Shown here: positions 28,052-38,203 of the stretch, in pieces
Position numbering within the stretch: the stretch's first letter is position 1
How the letters are laid out: the number at the start of each line of letters is the position of its first letter
Position numbers and translations under genes: made by a program
Assembly: GCF_029689945.1 (NCBI RefSeq)
Contig: NZ_CP121451.1
Location: forward strand, 4,278,001 to 4,342,000
DNA from: Paenibacillus amylolyticus
GTDB taxonomy: Bacteria; Bacillota; Bacilli; Paenibacillales; Paenibacillaceae
Length of the DNA stretch: 64,000 nucleotides
Direction of reading: 5' to 3'
Notes under the pieces: model-generated
The model's input: the letters and a program-made list of their open reading frames with translations, nothing else
What the model was told of the DNA's origin: nothing
Database searches by the model: none

Positions 28052-31000
28052 TCAGCACGATTTACTTGTGATGGGCACGCCACTTCGGGATATCTCAAAC
28101 GCATTCCAGGCACTTACCGTAAGGCCGTCCAGCATTACGTCAGGCCCGATTTCAAACGGGATGCGTCTTTCTTCTCCCGCAAGCAGTCCAAAATCATTGT
28201 CATCCAGATAACAACTCCACTCGTCTGGAAAATGGTGAATCATCACTCGAATCGCAGGCACGTTTCCCAGGTTACGAATGACAATGAAGCCGTTCTGGTC
28301 CTGGGTCTCGACAGACCATTCAAGCGTAGTCTGCGGAAGTTCACGCAGCGGTGCATCGGAGAGTTCGGCGTACAATGCAAATGCCTGCTTGGCCTCATCG
28401 CCAGGGTATTCGTTTGCTTGATGGCGGTGCTCCCTCTCAAACGTGATCAGCTCTGGGGTCTTCGGCTGGGCATTGAACCAATACCACTGATCGGACAAGA
28501 GGTTGCCATTGCTCTCATGAAGCGTGACGACAATCAGGAACGGCCGAATGGCTGATTCTTCCAGCAACTCGACTTCCAGTTGATCAATGCAGTACGCCTG
28601 CCCGGTCTTCACGGTTAGAGCCGGATAATTCCACTTCATCACCTCGGTTAATTGGCTGTCGTACATCGAGACTTGGATAGCTGCATGGATCAGGACGTTA
28701 CGCGAATCGTTCACGACATGCAGTGTTGCGCGGAATGTCTCATCCGGCTGCCACGCATCCAGTTTGGCGCAGGTGATGAAGGCATTTTGCGGACGTGAAG
28801 CCTGTTTGGCACGATAATAGGAAAGCTTGGCTGTTCCGTAATAATCGACCACCGCCCACGAATGTCCGGGAAAACAATCCGTGAATTTGTAGTACCAGAA
28901 GCCGCTCTTATCTCTTCCTGTTCCCGCCCTCTGTACATCAGCGGTCAGTCGAATCGCATCACCTTGAGCAGTCTGAGAATAAGTGATGTAGTCCTGCCAG
29001 TTGCGGATCGGTCCGTACGCCGCGTAGCGCATGACTTTAATGACATCCTTCAGACCGAACTGGTGAAAATGCGCTTTCCAGCCCCTGCTATCTTCCGTTG
29101 GAGGAAATGACGCCAACGCTTCTTCCGGCATATAGCGCAGACAGCTTGAAACATTGGTCTGACTTGGAATGCCGAATTCGCCGTAAAATACCGATGGCAT
29201 CGCTAACGTTGCCTCATCCAGGGATTCACCACCGTGATATACGTTCCAATTATGCACACTTCCGCCCCATGGATCGGTTCGATGGAACGGACGGGACGGA
29301 TCGTATTCGCGGCATCTTTTTCCGACCAAAAATAATCCTTCATCTGCACCGCCATGATTGCCGTTCTCATTGCCTCCCCCCACATGATCAAGGAAGGGTG
29401 GTTTCTGAGCCGTTTCACTGAAATGGTGGTCTGGCGGTCAATAACGCCAAGGTCCGTCAGTGGTGAATCGGGTGGACCCCAGCATAGCGGGAATTCCTGA
29501 TAGACCATTATGCCTTTTTCATCACACAGATCATAAAATTCGTCACTTTCCACCAAGCCACCGCCCCAGGCTCGGAGCATCTGCACATTTCCCCTGCGGG
29601 CGAGCTCCAGCAGTCGTTCATACTGTCCTTCCTGATGGTCAAGCATGGCATCAGGCCAACACCAGTTCGCGCCTTTGATGAACATGGGCTCGCCGTTGAT
29701 GACAAACTGCCAGCGATATTCCGTTTCCGGTGCTGCATCGTTCATAGGACGCATTTCAATCGTACGGATGCCAAAAGACGTGTGAGCTTCGCCAACGTTA
29801 ATGGGTTCAGCATTGAATCCGGATAACACAAGCTCATAGAGAGGTTGTTCCCCGTAACCCGCCGGCCACCAAACCTCGGGATCCGTCAGTTTGATCACGG
29901 TACTGAATTTGCTGCGACCATAGGGCACTTCAATGGAATACGTAAAATGGGTATCCCTCTGGCAAATTGTCTGGCTATCGGGATCAAATGAACCCACACC
30001 CGTTTTCGATTTCTTCGACCGGATACAGCCTTTGATGGATAATTCCACTTGCTCAATGAGACTGCTCTCCGCCGTAAACTCCAAGTGAAGCACAGCTTCA
30101 TCCGAGGTGTGGGACAGGGTTACAACATACGGATCAAGCAAAGCGATGTCCGGTTCGGCCACCACCCGTACATCCTTCCAGATGCCGAGTGATATCAGGT
30201 GCCCATAATGCCAGCCAAAGCCCGGACTGGGCTTCGTCAGGCCGTTCCAGCTTTGAGGTGCAGGGTCCAGTCGAACAACCACCACATTGGATTTATCACG
30301 TCGAACCAAGTCTGTAATGTCATGAATCGGGCCGCCAAACATGCCCTGATGATGTCCCAGTGATGCGCCATTGAGAAATACGGTGCCCGAGTAGTCGATC
30401 CCTTCGAATTGCAGGGAAAGGCGGCCTCCGACCCATTCTTCAGGCAGTTCAAATGACGTAGCAAACCACCATTCCTTGCATTCGACGCGTGTCCTGCGGA
30501 ACCATACGGGGTCTCTTCAGGCATGCCGTGATTCTCCAGTTCATCGATCGTGTTGGTATTCCAGTGGGGATCTTCGAGCAGTCCTTGATCAACCAGCGCT
30601 TTTTGCACCGTTGTGGGCACGCTGACTTCCAGCCAATCGCTCCGATCGTGATCCGGTGCGTACCAGCGTTCCCGCATGCCTTCACTTGCCTGGGCTTTTC
30701 GTCCAAACCAGCCTGTCGCAGGCGCCGGATCTCCATGATCAGCTGCCGCGCCTCCCTTCATACGCCAGATTCCGGACAAAAGTAATGTGTCTTTGGAGGC
30801 AGAATTGCAATCGTTGTGGTGATTGGCATATGTGAAATCAAGTGATGGCTCTGCATCGGCAGGGCGGGATGCTATTGAAATGTGCACTTTGTCTGTCGTA
30901 CAGCGGATTGGAATGCGGCTGTCCATCTCCACCCATGCATCCCCATGCAGCGAGGAGCGGGCGTAGGCCTCGTCCTGAACTTCATCCAGAAAGCGTTTAC

Positions 31001-31079
31001 TTTCATCTGAACGGTAATATGAGATGTCTGTCATCGCGCTAACTCTCCATTCTTGATCAGTTTCGCTTTGCATGTGCAC
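28052..31079 (-). CDS. GH2 glycosidase (beta-mannosidase/glucuronidase type), two frameshifts
   Basis: About 1009 residues after mending. Starts GTG 31079 immediately at the stop of the upstream GH78-like gene (TGA-GTG coupling). N-terminal sugar-binding domain with DWLEVSVPTTVQKALVDQGLLEDPHWNTN, typical of beta-mannosidase-like GH2; then FEGIDYSGTVFLNGASLGHHQGMF, immunoglobulin domain, and TIM barrel with FIKGANWCWPDAML, MLRAWGGGLVESDEFYDLCDEKGIMVYQEF and the acid/base motif NHPSLIMWGGGNEN. Frames join near 30500 (YGFRRTRVECKEWWF; one A lost on the plus strand) and at 29376-29381 (six C where seven are needed, within MWGGGNEN). Probably removes a beta-linked hexose or uronate from oligosaccharides in the cytoplasm. 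Confidence 0.83.
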
Positions 31080-34000
31080 TCATAATGTCCTGTGTACCAG
31101 TACTGGTTGGTATCCTTCAGGTGCTTCCAATACAATTGCAACTTCTGTCGGAGCACATACCTCCAAATAAAACGTGGGCTCGCTACCTTCCTCTTCCCAA
31201 ATCTCCCATTTCACGTCGATCCTTCCGTTGCCAGGAAGAGGCACAGCTCCTTTTGCCCATTGCAGATGGCCAGGTTGGGGGGCAACCTTAACTTGTGTCC
31301 AACCGTCTGCAATCGGGCGAACCCCGAGCACGGATGTTCCCAAAAAGTAACCTGGTGCTGCCGACCAGGCGTGGCAATGACTGCGTGTCAGGTATTTCGG
31401 ATGAGGCCGATTCTCGGCAAATCCCGGATACATCTCCCAGCAAGTGGTCGCCTCATGTTTCACCATTTCCCCAAACTTCTCTCTCATGTCCCGGAGCATT
31501 AGATCCGTCTTGCCGTGCATCACCAGCGCTTCATAATAGAAGAACGTCATGAACGGACTTCCTATGGCTACAAAATCTTCAGGTGGCGATGTTAAATACG
31601 CGTTGAGCTTCTCCTGTCGCTCATCAGCTGCAATGCCGGTGACCAGCGCCATCACCTGCGTCTGCATACTATAGGTGCTGGAAAGAGAGCCATCGGCATG
31701 GATGCAGTCCATATAAGCCTGCCGATCCTCATTCCATAGATAACTGTTTATGGCATGGGCTACTCTTTCTGATGTGGAACAGTAGTACGGGCTGTCTTCT
31801 GCGCAGCCTGCCAATTCGGCCAATTGGGCGGCATCTGCCAGCGTGCGCGCAAATATCGCATTCTGATGGGTGACCGTTCCGTCGTTCGGCTGCTCCAATG
31901 GTGCCCAGTCCAGCAGATTCCAGGCTTCAATGAACAATAGTCCTCTGGCATCGATATGTGAAATATAGTGATCAAGCGTGAACTTTACCTTTGGCCAGAT
32001 TTTCGCTGCAAAGTCCCTGCTACCTGTATGATGAACATATTCAAGGCAAGCGGTGACCCAGAAAAACGTCCAGTTCGGAATTACGCTGCTCCAGCCGCTG
32101 GGCACCTGATTCACATAGAGCGGCGATTGCCGGCTTGATCCCGGAACAAGCTGCAGACCATGTTTTACAATATCCGTTGCACCGAATAGATAGTAGTTCA
32201 CGAGTGCTTCATTACGGCTGTCGCCAACCCAAAATACCTGTTCATACGTGGGACAATCCACAAATGTATCTTCCATGCACAGTAAGGTGGTATGCTTGCT
32301 GATCTCCCAAATGTCATTCAGCATTGCGTCCGAACTATGGAATCGGCCGATCTCTGCCACCGGATAGTTGCTTTGCACAAGACTTATGCCAAACAGTCGT
32401 ACTGGTCTCGCATTCCCATGTATGGTAAGCATGAGATAACGAAGTCCGCGCCGAATTGGCGATTCGTAGCGTTGTCTGCCTTCGCGGCATACGTAGCGAA
32501 GCGTATTATCCACCCCAAAGGTATCCTGTCGCCAGTCGCCGTCCATATACTCGAAGCCATACGCGTCGATGACGGTGCCTTCCCCCGCATCGACCTCGAA
32601 TCGCAGATAGCCCGACCATTCGCGGCCAAAGTCCAGAATCAGCTCTATGCTCCTTCCGCCAGAGCCTGTCGGCACGATTGCCGGCTTCCGATTGGCGACG
32701 CATACCAGCTGCAAGTCCACAGGAACGGGACGCGTCTGCTCCTGCATCTTCCAGATGCTGGACGCAAAGATTGAAGCTTCCGAGCTAAGCCTCTCGGGGA
32801 ATGGCTTCATCCAGCCGCGGATTGAAGCAAGCTCAGGGACGGAAGCCAAGCTGCGGCATCGCAGATATACATCGGCATCCGGAAATGATTTCTCGTCCAG
32901 AGGCTGACTACCGCCAAAGCCCTGATATGCACGGATGGGATCACGATCCGGCTGGTGGTCGATATGCACGAGGGTGGCAAACGGACCAATCAGGACAAAC
33001 GGTGTGTTGCCCATTGGTGCATCATCGAATGGCGATACAACCGTAAACGGAACATCGCAGTCGATTCCAAAGTGCAACCCTCCGCCATGATCCTGCCCTG
33101 CCAGCTCGATTAGCAGCAGATTCTCTCCCTGCCGCAACCTAACTCGCTGAAGCCTGCGCGGCCGTTCTCCCTCCATATCTGATGCAGGGTAATATGAGCC
33201 GTTAAGCGTGATGCCGCGCAGAGCATGGAACGCGCTGAAAAATCCGACAACTGCTTCGGCTTCGCCACTTGCCCGAATGACCGCTGCGACATAACCGGCA
33301 AAGGATACCGGATTGGCGTGCATCCGACTTGTCGGCTCCATCGCTTCGCGTACATCGAGCACATGCGTCCAGGACACGAGAGATGCTTCTTTCAATGATT
33401 CCACTCGCACAGGCCATACTTCTTGCTCCGTCAGTTCCGGAATATCACTTGCGACCAAGCATTCCCATGGCGCATCGCCAGGCGTGCCGATGATGCGGGC
33501 AGGAGTCCAAATGCCATGCTCTTCGAGCGGCAAGGTGCCAACTTCTTGCCAACGATCATTCCAGCAGCGCGCATCCATCTGTTCGGCAAAGCCAAGCTGA
33601 CAGGACATGCGTGCCGCCCTTCGTTCATATCCATCATGCAGAGCGGTCTGCCAGGATGCATCCGTACCCACGATGAGTTCTTTTCCCAGGTAACTCCCAT
33701 CAGCCTCATAGCGAACGGACTCCAGTTGAGCGAGAAGCCCGCCCCTTCCCGGCAGATACGCAAACGTAGCTACACCATAGCTGATAACAAGTACAGCCAG
33801 CATATTACGACCGGAATGCAGCAGATGGCCCACTTCATGCACGTGATAGTTAAGTTCAAAAGGCCAAGAGCGATTGGGTCCTCTTCCGCACAGCACTCCG
33901 TTGACATATAACACATATCGGGCATCTGCTGTGATGGTTACCTCAGCGCTTCCATGGTCCCCATGATGCCATTCGAATTCCCGGCGAAAACAACGCCATT

Positions 34001-34130
34001 CGTTGCGCGGCCAGTCCTCGCCTTCTCCCCAGATCCATGAGGCACGCCACGTGAATGTTTCCGTCTGAACAGTGCTTCCTTTCCGTTCCGTCGGCAGATC
34101 CCTCCCGCCAGTCGATAAAATGTGATCCAC
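31080..34130 (-). CDS. Bacterial alpha-L-rhamnosidase-like protein (GH78 type, six-hairpin fold)
   Basis: 1016 residues, GTG start at 34130 with GGGAG upstream. The N domain WRASWIWGEGEDWPRNEWRCFRREFE...ITADARYVLYVNGVLCGRGPNRSWPFELNYH is the substrate-binding beta-sandwich seen in GH78 and related proteins. The middle domain includes ELILDFGREWSGYLRFEVDAGEGTVIDAYGFE, and the (alpha/alpha)6 barrel contains CMEDTFVDCPTYEQVFWVGDSRNEA, WNLLDWAPLEQPND and TCWEMYPGF. This differs enough from the gene at 25315 that the two probably act on different linkages. No signal peptide. Intact frame; translationally coupled to the GH2 gene. Confidence 0.82.
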   Translation of the reverse strand: MDHILSTGGRDLPTERKGSTVQTETFTWRASWIWGEGEDWPRNEWRCFRREFEWHHGDHGSAEVTITADARYVLYVNGVLCGRGPNRSWPFELNYHVHEVGHLLHSGRNMLAVLVISYGVATFAYLPGRGGLLAQLESVRYEADGSYLGKELIVGTDASWQTALHDGYERRAARMSCQLGFAEQMDARCWNDRWQEVGTLPLEEHGIWTPARIIGTPGDAPWECLVASDIPELTEQEVWPVRVESLKEASLVSWTHVLDVREAMEPTSRMHANPVSFAGYVAAVIRASGEAEAVVGFFSAFHALRGITLNGSYYPASDMEGERPRRLQRVRLRQGENLLLIELAGQDHGGGLHFGIDCDVPFTVVSPFDDAPMGNTPFVLIGPFATLVHIDHQPDRDPIRAYQGFGGSQPLDEKSFPDADVYLRCRSLASVPELASIRGWMKPFPERLSSEASIFASSIWKMQEQTRPVPVDLQLVCVANRKPAIVPTGSGGRSIELILDFGREWSGYLRFEVDAGEGTVIDAYGFEYMDGDWRQDTFGVDNTLRYVCREGRQRYESPIRRGLRYLMLTIHGNARPVRLFGISLVQSNYPVAEIGRFHSSDAMLNDIWEISKHTTLLCMEDTFVDCPTYEQVFWVGDSRNEALVNYYLFGATDIVKHGLQLVPGSSRQSPLYVNQVPSGWSSVIPNWTFFWVTACLEYVHHTGSRDFAAKIWPKVKFTLDHYISHIDARGLLFIEAWNLLDWAPLEQPNDGTVTHQNAIFARTLADAAQLAELAGCAEDSPYYCSTSERVAHAINSYLWNEDRQAYMDCIHADGSLSSTYSMQTQVMALVTGIAADERQEKLNAYLTSPPEDFVAIGSPFMTFFYYEALVMHGKTDLMLRDMREKFGEMVKHEATTCWEMYPGFAENRPHPKYLTRSHCHAWSAAPGYFLGTSVLGVRPIADGWTQVKVAPQPGHLQWAKGAVPLPGNGRIDVKWEIWEEEGSEPTFYLEVCAPTEVAIVLEAPEGYQPVLVHRTL

Positions 34131-34164
34131 GGCTGTATCAACTCCCGTTTGACTGAATGTTTTA

Positions 34165-34200
34165 AAAGAAAAGGAGCTAAAACTTCACAGCTTTAGCCCC
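34165..34200 (-). terminator. Intrinsic terminator/attenuator after the binding-protein gene
   Basis: On the minus strand GGGGCTAAA...TTTTAGCTCC forms a 10-bp stem and is followed by TTTTCTTTT. It sits between the sugar-binding protein and the first GH78-like gene, an arrangement that keeps ABC component expression above that of the hydrolases. Confidence 0.75.
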
Positions 34201-34235
34201 TCTTCGTGACGCTTGTCGTTGCGAGCGAAGTCGTA

Positions 34236-35983
34236 TTACAGCCCGTGAGCTTGACGAAGCCGCTGTACTTCGGCGTTATACCAGGCGGTAAACTCATCTG
34301 CTCCTGCTTTTTGAATGCCGCAAGTGCCGCCTGTTTATTTGCTTCGAATGCCTGTTCATCCTTGGAAAGAATTACTTTGGCCGCTTCGCGCGCTGCCAGT
34401 TCTTTAAGTTCTGCTTCCTGTTTCTTCAATTTGTCGTCCAAGGTTACGCCTGGAACGGTGTTCCGCTGTACGATCTCCTCGTCCGTCATGCCGTCCATCC
34501 AGCTGGTGAACGTATTGAGTTTGCCTTGATCGATCAAATTTTTGAATACCTCTCCCGAGTAAGAAGCGCCATAGTGTTCTGCAAAATCTTTTTCAAGCGG
34601 GGTGGCCGCTTTGGACAGCGCCTCCTCCGAGGTAAAGAGGTCGACCGGCATTTTGTCATCGGGATTGACCATGTCACCGCCCAGACCGATGATGTTGCGA
34701 TCCAGTGAAAGTCCGGTGGCTTCGTATGGAGCTCCGCCTGCTGCTTTCAATGCGAGTGTTTCGTCCGTAAGTGTCGGTTTGCCGTCTACCATCTTCCAGT
34801 GCTTGCCTTCTACGCCGTTATACATGGTGCGTGCACCTTCATAGGAGTAGATATAATTGAGGAATTCCATCGCTTTTTCAGGATGTTTGGACGTTTTGGA
34901 TATGCTGTAGGCTTTATCCTGCCATCCAAGTGGATTGACTGCACCCGTCCAGGCCAGTTTGCCGGCAGGCACAACCAGATATCCTTTGCCATCCTTGGCA
35001 TGCTGTGCATTGAAATCTCCCATCGCCCAGGTGGCGGGGCCAACAACGATCTGTCCTGCAGTTGCCTTAGCCATGTAGTCATTGTTCTTCATCGTCAGGG
35101 AATCCGGATCGAGCAATCCTCTGCGTTGAGCCTTATTATAGAAGTTAAGGGCAGTCCAGAAGTTGGAGGACTCGTCAGTCAAGTTGCTGATGAAATCGCT
35201 GCCGCCAACTTTGGCTGCAGTCAGGTCGCTTGTCGTGCCTACATTCTCGGTAAAGATGATTGGCGGAATCGTATAAGGCCATAATCCCCAATCTTGCCAC
35301 ATGGACACGCCGTACACTTTTTTGCCGTCTTCGGTCTGCGGGTGCTTTTCCACAATTTTTCCTACAACGTCCAGCAAGTCATCCATTGTGGCCATTTCCG
35401 GGGTGCCAATTTCCTTATACCAGTCCCAACGAATCGTCGGGCCTATGGTGATTGGTGCAATGGAAGTACCCGGTTTGGATTGCACTTGGGGAGGCAGGAA
35501 ATACAGGTTTCCGGTGCCGTTGCTCCAGTTCTTTTTGCTGTATTCGACCACTGTACCGATGTTCGCCGTAATGTCTTTGCCGGATGTAGCGAGCAGATCA
35601 TCGAGCGGAACGATTAGATCCCCTTCAATCAGTTGTTTTTGATATTTGTTCACGTCGGTACGTACCAGATCGGGCAGATCGCCGCCAGCAAGCAACACAT
35701 TGAATTTGTTTTCGTCTGCTTCAACGTATTCAATTTTGACACCGATCTTCTCGGCAATAGCCTGGGCCACTTCGTTGTTCTGCTGCGTATTCCACTTGGA
35801 GCCGGTTTCCATGATGAGCACTCGCAGCGTCACGAGGTCTTTGTCCGAGCCGGTATCTGATGAACCGGTTTCGCCCGTGCTGGTCTGGCCCGTTCCCGAG
35901 CCGCTGCCCGTACAGGCTGCCAGCAGCAAGGACGTCATCATGAGCAGTGCAATTACTTGGCGGAACGACTTTTTAGTTCTCAT
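34236..35983 (-). CDS. Extracellular solute-binding lipoprotein of a sugar ABC transporter, frameshifted at the C-terminus
   Basis: About 582 residues. Signal peptide and lipobox MRTKKSFRQVIALLMMTSLLLAAC followed by a Gly/Ser/Thr linker. The body is an LplA-type family 1 binding protein: LVTLRVLIMETGSKWN, IGVKIEYVEADENKFNVLLAGGDLPDLVRTD, and NPEKAMEFLNYIYSYEG-type C lobe (here SKHPEKAMEFLNYIYSYEGARTMYNGVEGKHWKM). The open frame continues to 34193, but with one base restored in the T run 34308-34312 it ends AAFKKAGADEFTAWYNAEVQRLRQ and stops at 34236, the usual family ending. Works with the two permeases upstream to import oligosaccharides; the ATPase (MsmK/UgpC type) is encoded elsewhere. Confidence 0.88.
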
Positions 35984-36061
35984 GTCATAACCCTCCTGTT
36001 TCTTCTTCTATAATTATCGGCAATTGCCGGATAATCCGGTGTGGTTGCACCTTTTACAGTC

Positions 36062-36982
36062 TTAACCCTTGACGGCTCCCATCATAATGCCTTTGACAAA
36101 ATACCGCTGCAGCATCGGATACACCAGGACAATAGGCAGCGTGACAAGCATCGTAATGGTCATTCGAATGGACTGCGGTGTGAGCGTTCGGACAACATCG
36201 CCGCGGGTCAACTCATCTGTCGTCATGTTGGACAGGTTACTCGACTGGTTCAGGAAGTTGTAGAGTACCAGTTGCAACGTTTGCAGCTTCGGATTTTCCA
36301 CCAGGAAAAAGTTGTCGAACCAGGTATTCCACTGACCTACGGCGGAGAATACGGCAATGGTGGCGATAATTGGCATCGACAGCGGGAAAATAATGCTGCG
36401 ATAGATCCGGAAGTACCCGGCCCCATCGATCTTCGCCGATTCCTCCAGGGATGCGGGTAGCTGTTCGATGAACGTTTTGATTAAAATGATGTTAAAGCCC
36501 GACATCGCGCTTGGAATGATATACAGCAGGAAGTTGTTCTGCAATCCATACGTTTTCATCGTCAGATACCATGGGATAAAGCCTGCATTGAAGTACATTG
36601 TGATCAGTACAAAACGGTATATGATTTTGCGGAATGGCATCTCTTCTTTGGTAATGAGATAAGCAAAGAAGGAACAGCTGAACACCGTAATTAACGTTCC
36701 GAGCACGGTCCGGGAGACACTGACAATGGCAGCATCCATGATGCCCGGCAATTTCACCGTCGCTTGGTATGCTTCAAGGGAGAAGCCGGCTGGCCAGAAA
36801 TATACCCCTTTCTGAACCTCGATGGGATCGCTGATCGAATAGATGAAGATATAATAGAACGGATAGATGGTGATGATGACAAGCAAGGACAGTACGATGT
36901 AATTAAAAAGGGTGAACGTAAGGTCTTTCCAGTCGGTATGGCGGACGGGACGAAGCGTCTGTCCTGCGGGTTGTGTGCGCAT
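36062..36982 (-). CDS. Carbohydrate ABC transporter permease, LplC type
   Basis: 306 residues, ATG 36982 after AAAGGAG. Six hydrophobic segments; the EAA loop reads SAKIDGAGYFRIYRSIIFPLSMPIIATIAVFSAVGQWNTWFDN, typical of CUT1/YtcP-LplC permeases. The N-terminus (LTFTLFNYIVLSLLVIITIYPFYYIFIYSISDP) and the conserved C-terminal LVYPMLQRYFVKGIMMGAVKG are intact. It pairs with the permease at 37008 and the binding protein at 34236. Membrane located. Confidence 0.92.
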   Translation of the reverse strand: MRTQPAGQTLRPVRHTDWKDLTFTLFNYIVLSLLVIITIYPFYYIFIYSISDPIEVQKGVYFWPAGFSLEAYQATVKLPGIMDAAIVSVSRTVLGTLITVFSCSFFAYLITKEEMPFRKIIYRFVLITMYFNAGFIPWYLTMKTYGLQNNFLLYIIPSAMSGFNIILIKTFIEQLPASLEESAKIDGAGYFRIYRSIIFPLSMPIIATIAVFSAVGQWNTWFDNFFLVENPKLQTLQLVLYNFLNQSSNLSNMTTDELTRGDVVRTLTPQSIRMTITMLVTLPIVLVYPMLQRYFVKGIMMGAVKG

Positions 36983-37007
36983 GTTTGTTTTGCTCCTTTC
37001 CCTGGGG

Positions 37008-37949
37008 TCAGACGATGCCTTGACCGCGAACTTTCTTGGATAGAATGTTGACGCTGAAGAGCAGCAGAACGCTAATTACGGTTTTGAAAATGCCCACAGC
37101 CGTCGAGTACGAGTAGTCACCTGTCACCAATCCGAGCCGGTACACGTAGAGATCAAGCACTTCGATCCGGTCTGCAATCATGACGTTGCTGAATACGAGA
37201 TATTGCTCAAACCCTGCGGACAGCAGGTTGCTGACGGAGAGCAGCAAAAGCACAATGAAGGTCGGCATGATGCTTGGCAACGTAATGTGCCAGATCGTAC
37301 GCATGCGCCCGGCGCCGTCCACCTTGGCTGCATCGTACTGTTCGCTGTCGATGCCAACGATGGCAGCCAGATAGATGATGGCGCTCCATCCTGCGGACTT
37401 CCACAGCAGCAGCAAGGTTTGCACCGTCCATACCCGGTCATAGTTACCGAGAATATCCACGGGTGGACTGCCGATTCCCGTTTTCATCATGATTGAATTG
37501 ACGGCTCCCTCCGTACTGAACATGCTGAATGCGAGGGAAAATACGATGATCCAGCTGATATAATTCGGCAGTGTAGAGACGGTCTGCACCAGCCTTTTGA
37601 ACCAGCCGGAGCGGACTTCCGAGATCAGTATGGCAAGCAGCATCGGTACAGGGGCGGTTGCAATGGACAGCAAGCTTAGTGCCAGCGTGTTAGCAAGTAC
37701 GGGCCCCATCCGTGAATCATCCAACATGTTGCGAAAATTTTCCAGCCCTAGAAAAGGAGTTTGTTGAAGCGGAATGCCTGGTTTGTAATCAAAGAATGCG
37801 TAGATCCATCCGAATAAAGGTACGTAGCTGAAGGCCAGCGTAAACAGTACAAATGGTGTGGCCAGAAGCAGGAGGTGTATGCCGTCCTTGCGATTCAGCT
37901 TGCCGGTCCTTTGGGTTACGGCTCTGTTCAGGGTCTTGGTACGTTGCAT
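37008..37949 (-). CDS. Carbohydrate ABC transporter permease, LplB type
   Basis: 313 residues, ATG 37949 after AAAGGAG. GIHLLLLATPFVLFTLAFSYVPLFGWIYAFFDYKPGIPL at the N-terminus, six membrane segments and the EAA loop YDAAKVDGAGRMRTIWHITLPSIMPTFIVLLLLSV. First gene of the transporter-hydrolase operon. Upstream (37950-38203) lie a cre-like site and repeated TTCAAG elements, the probable control region for CcpA and the adjacent YesN-type regulator. Confidence 0.92.
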   Translation of the reverse strand: MQRTKTLNRAVTQRTGKLNRKDGIHLLLLATPFVLFTLAFSYVPLFGWIYAFFDYKPGIPLQQTPFLGLENFRNMLDDSRMGPVLANTLALSLLSIATAPVPMLLAILISEVRSGWFKRLVQTVSTLPNYISWIIVFSLAFSMFSTEGAVNSIMMKTGIGSPPVDILGNYDRVWTVQTLLLLWKSAGWSAIIYLAAIVGIDSEQYDAAKVDGAGRMRTIWHITLPSIMPTFIVLLLLSVSNLLSAGFEQYLVFSNVMIADRIEVLDLYVYRLGLVTGDYSYSTAVGIFKTVISVLLLFSVNILSKKVRGQGIV

Positions 37950-37996
37950 ATGAATTTCTCCTTTGTACGTTTGCTTTCCGTATTGGCTTATTCATA

Positions 37997-38010
37997 TGAT
38001 AACGCTTTCT
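37997..38010 (-). promoter_or_regulatory. cre-like site of the transporter operon
   Basis: On the minus strand AGAAAGCGTTATCA fits TGWAANCGNTNWCA at 13 of 14 positions, about 50 bases before the first permease start. Confidence 0.6.
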
Positions 38011-38018
38011 TTATCTCC

Positions 38019-38103
38019 CTTGAATGAAAGATCTCCGGATCTGCTTGAAAAAACAAAGCTGCCCCGCGAGCCGACTTGAACAATTTTGAGGCTCCGCTTG
38101 AAC
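38019..38103 (-). promoter_or_regulatory. Repeated TTCAAG elements upstream of transporter operon
   Basis: Minus-strand GTTCAAG at 38103-38097 and 38081-38075 (22 bases apart), with TTTCAAG at 38050 and ATTCAAG at 38025. Same orientation relative to the gene as the GTTCAAC repeats before 43314. Likely AraC/YesN-type binding sites. Confidence 0.45.
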
Positions 38104-38203
38104 GAATAGACAGTGCACCAATATGAAAAAAACGCCCTCATGTGCTGCCTTTCGGCGAAGCTCACGAGAGCATGGATCATTCGAAGCCGCAGCTCCTCTT
38201 CTA

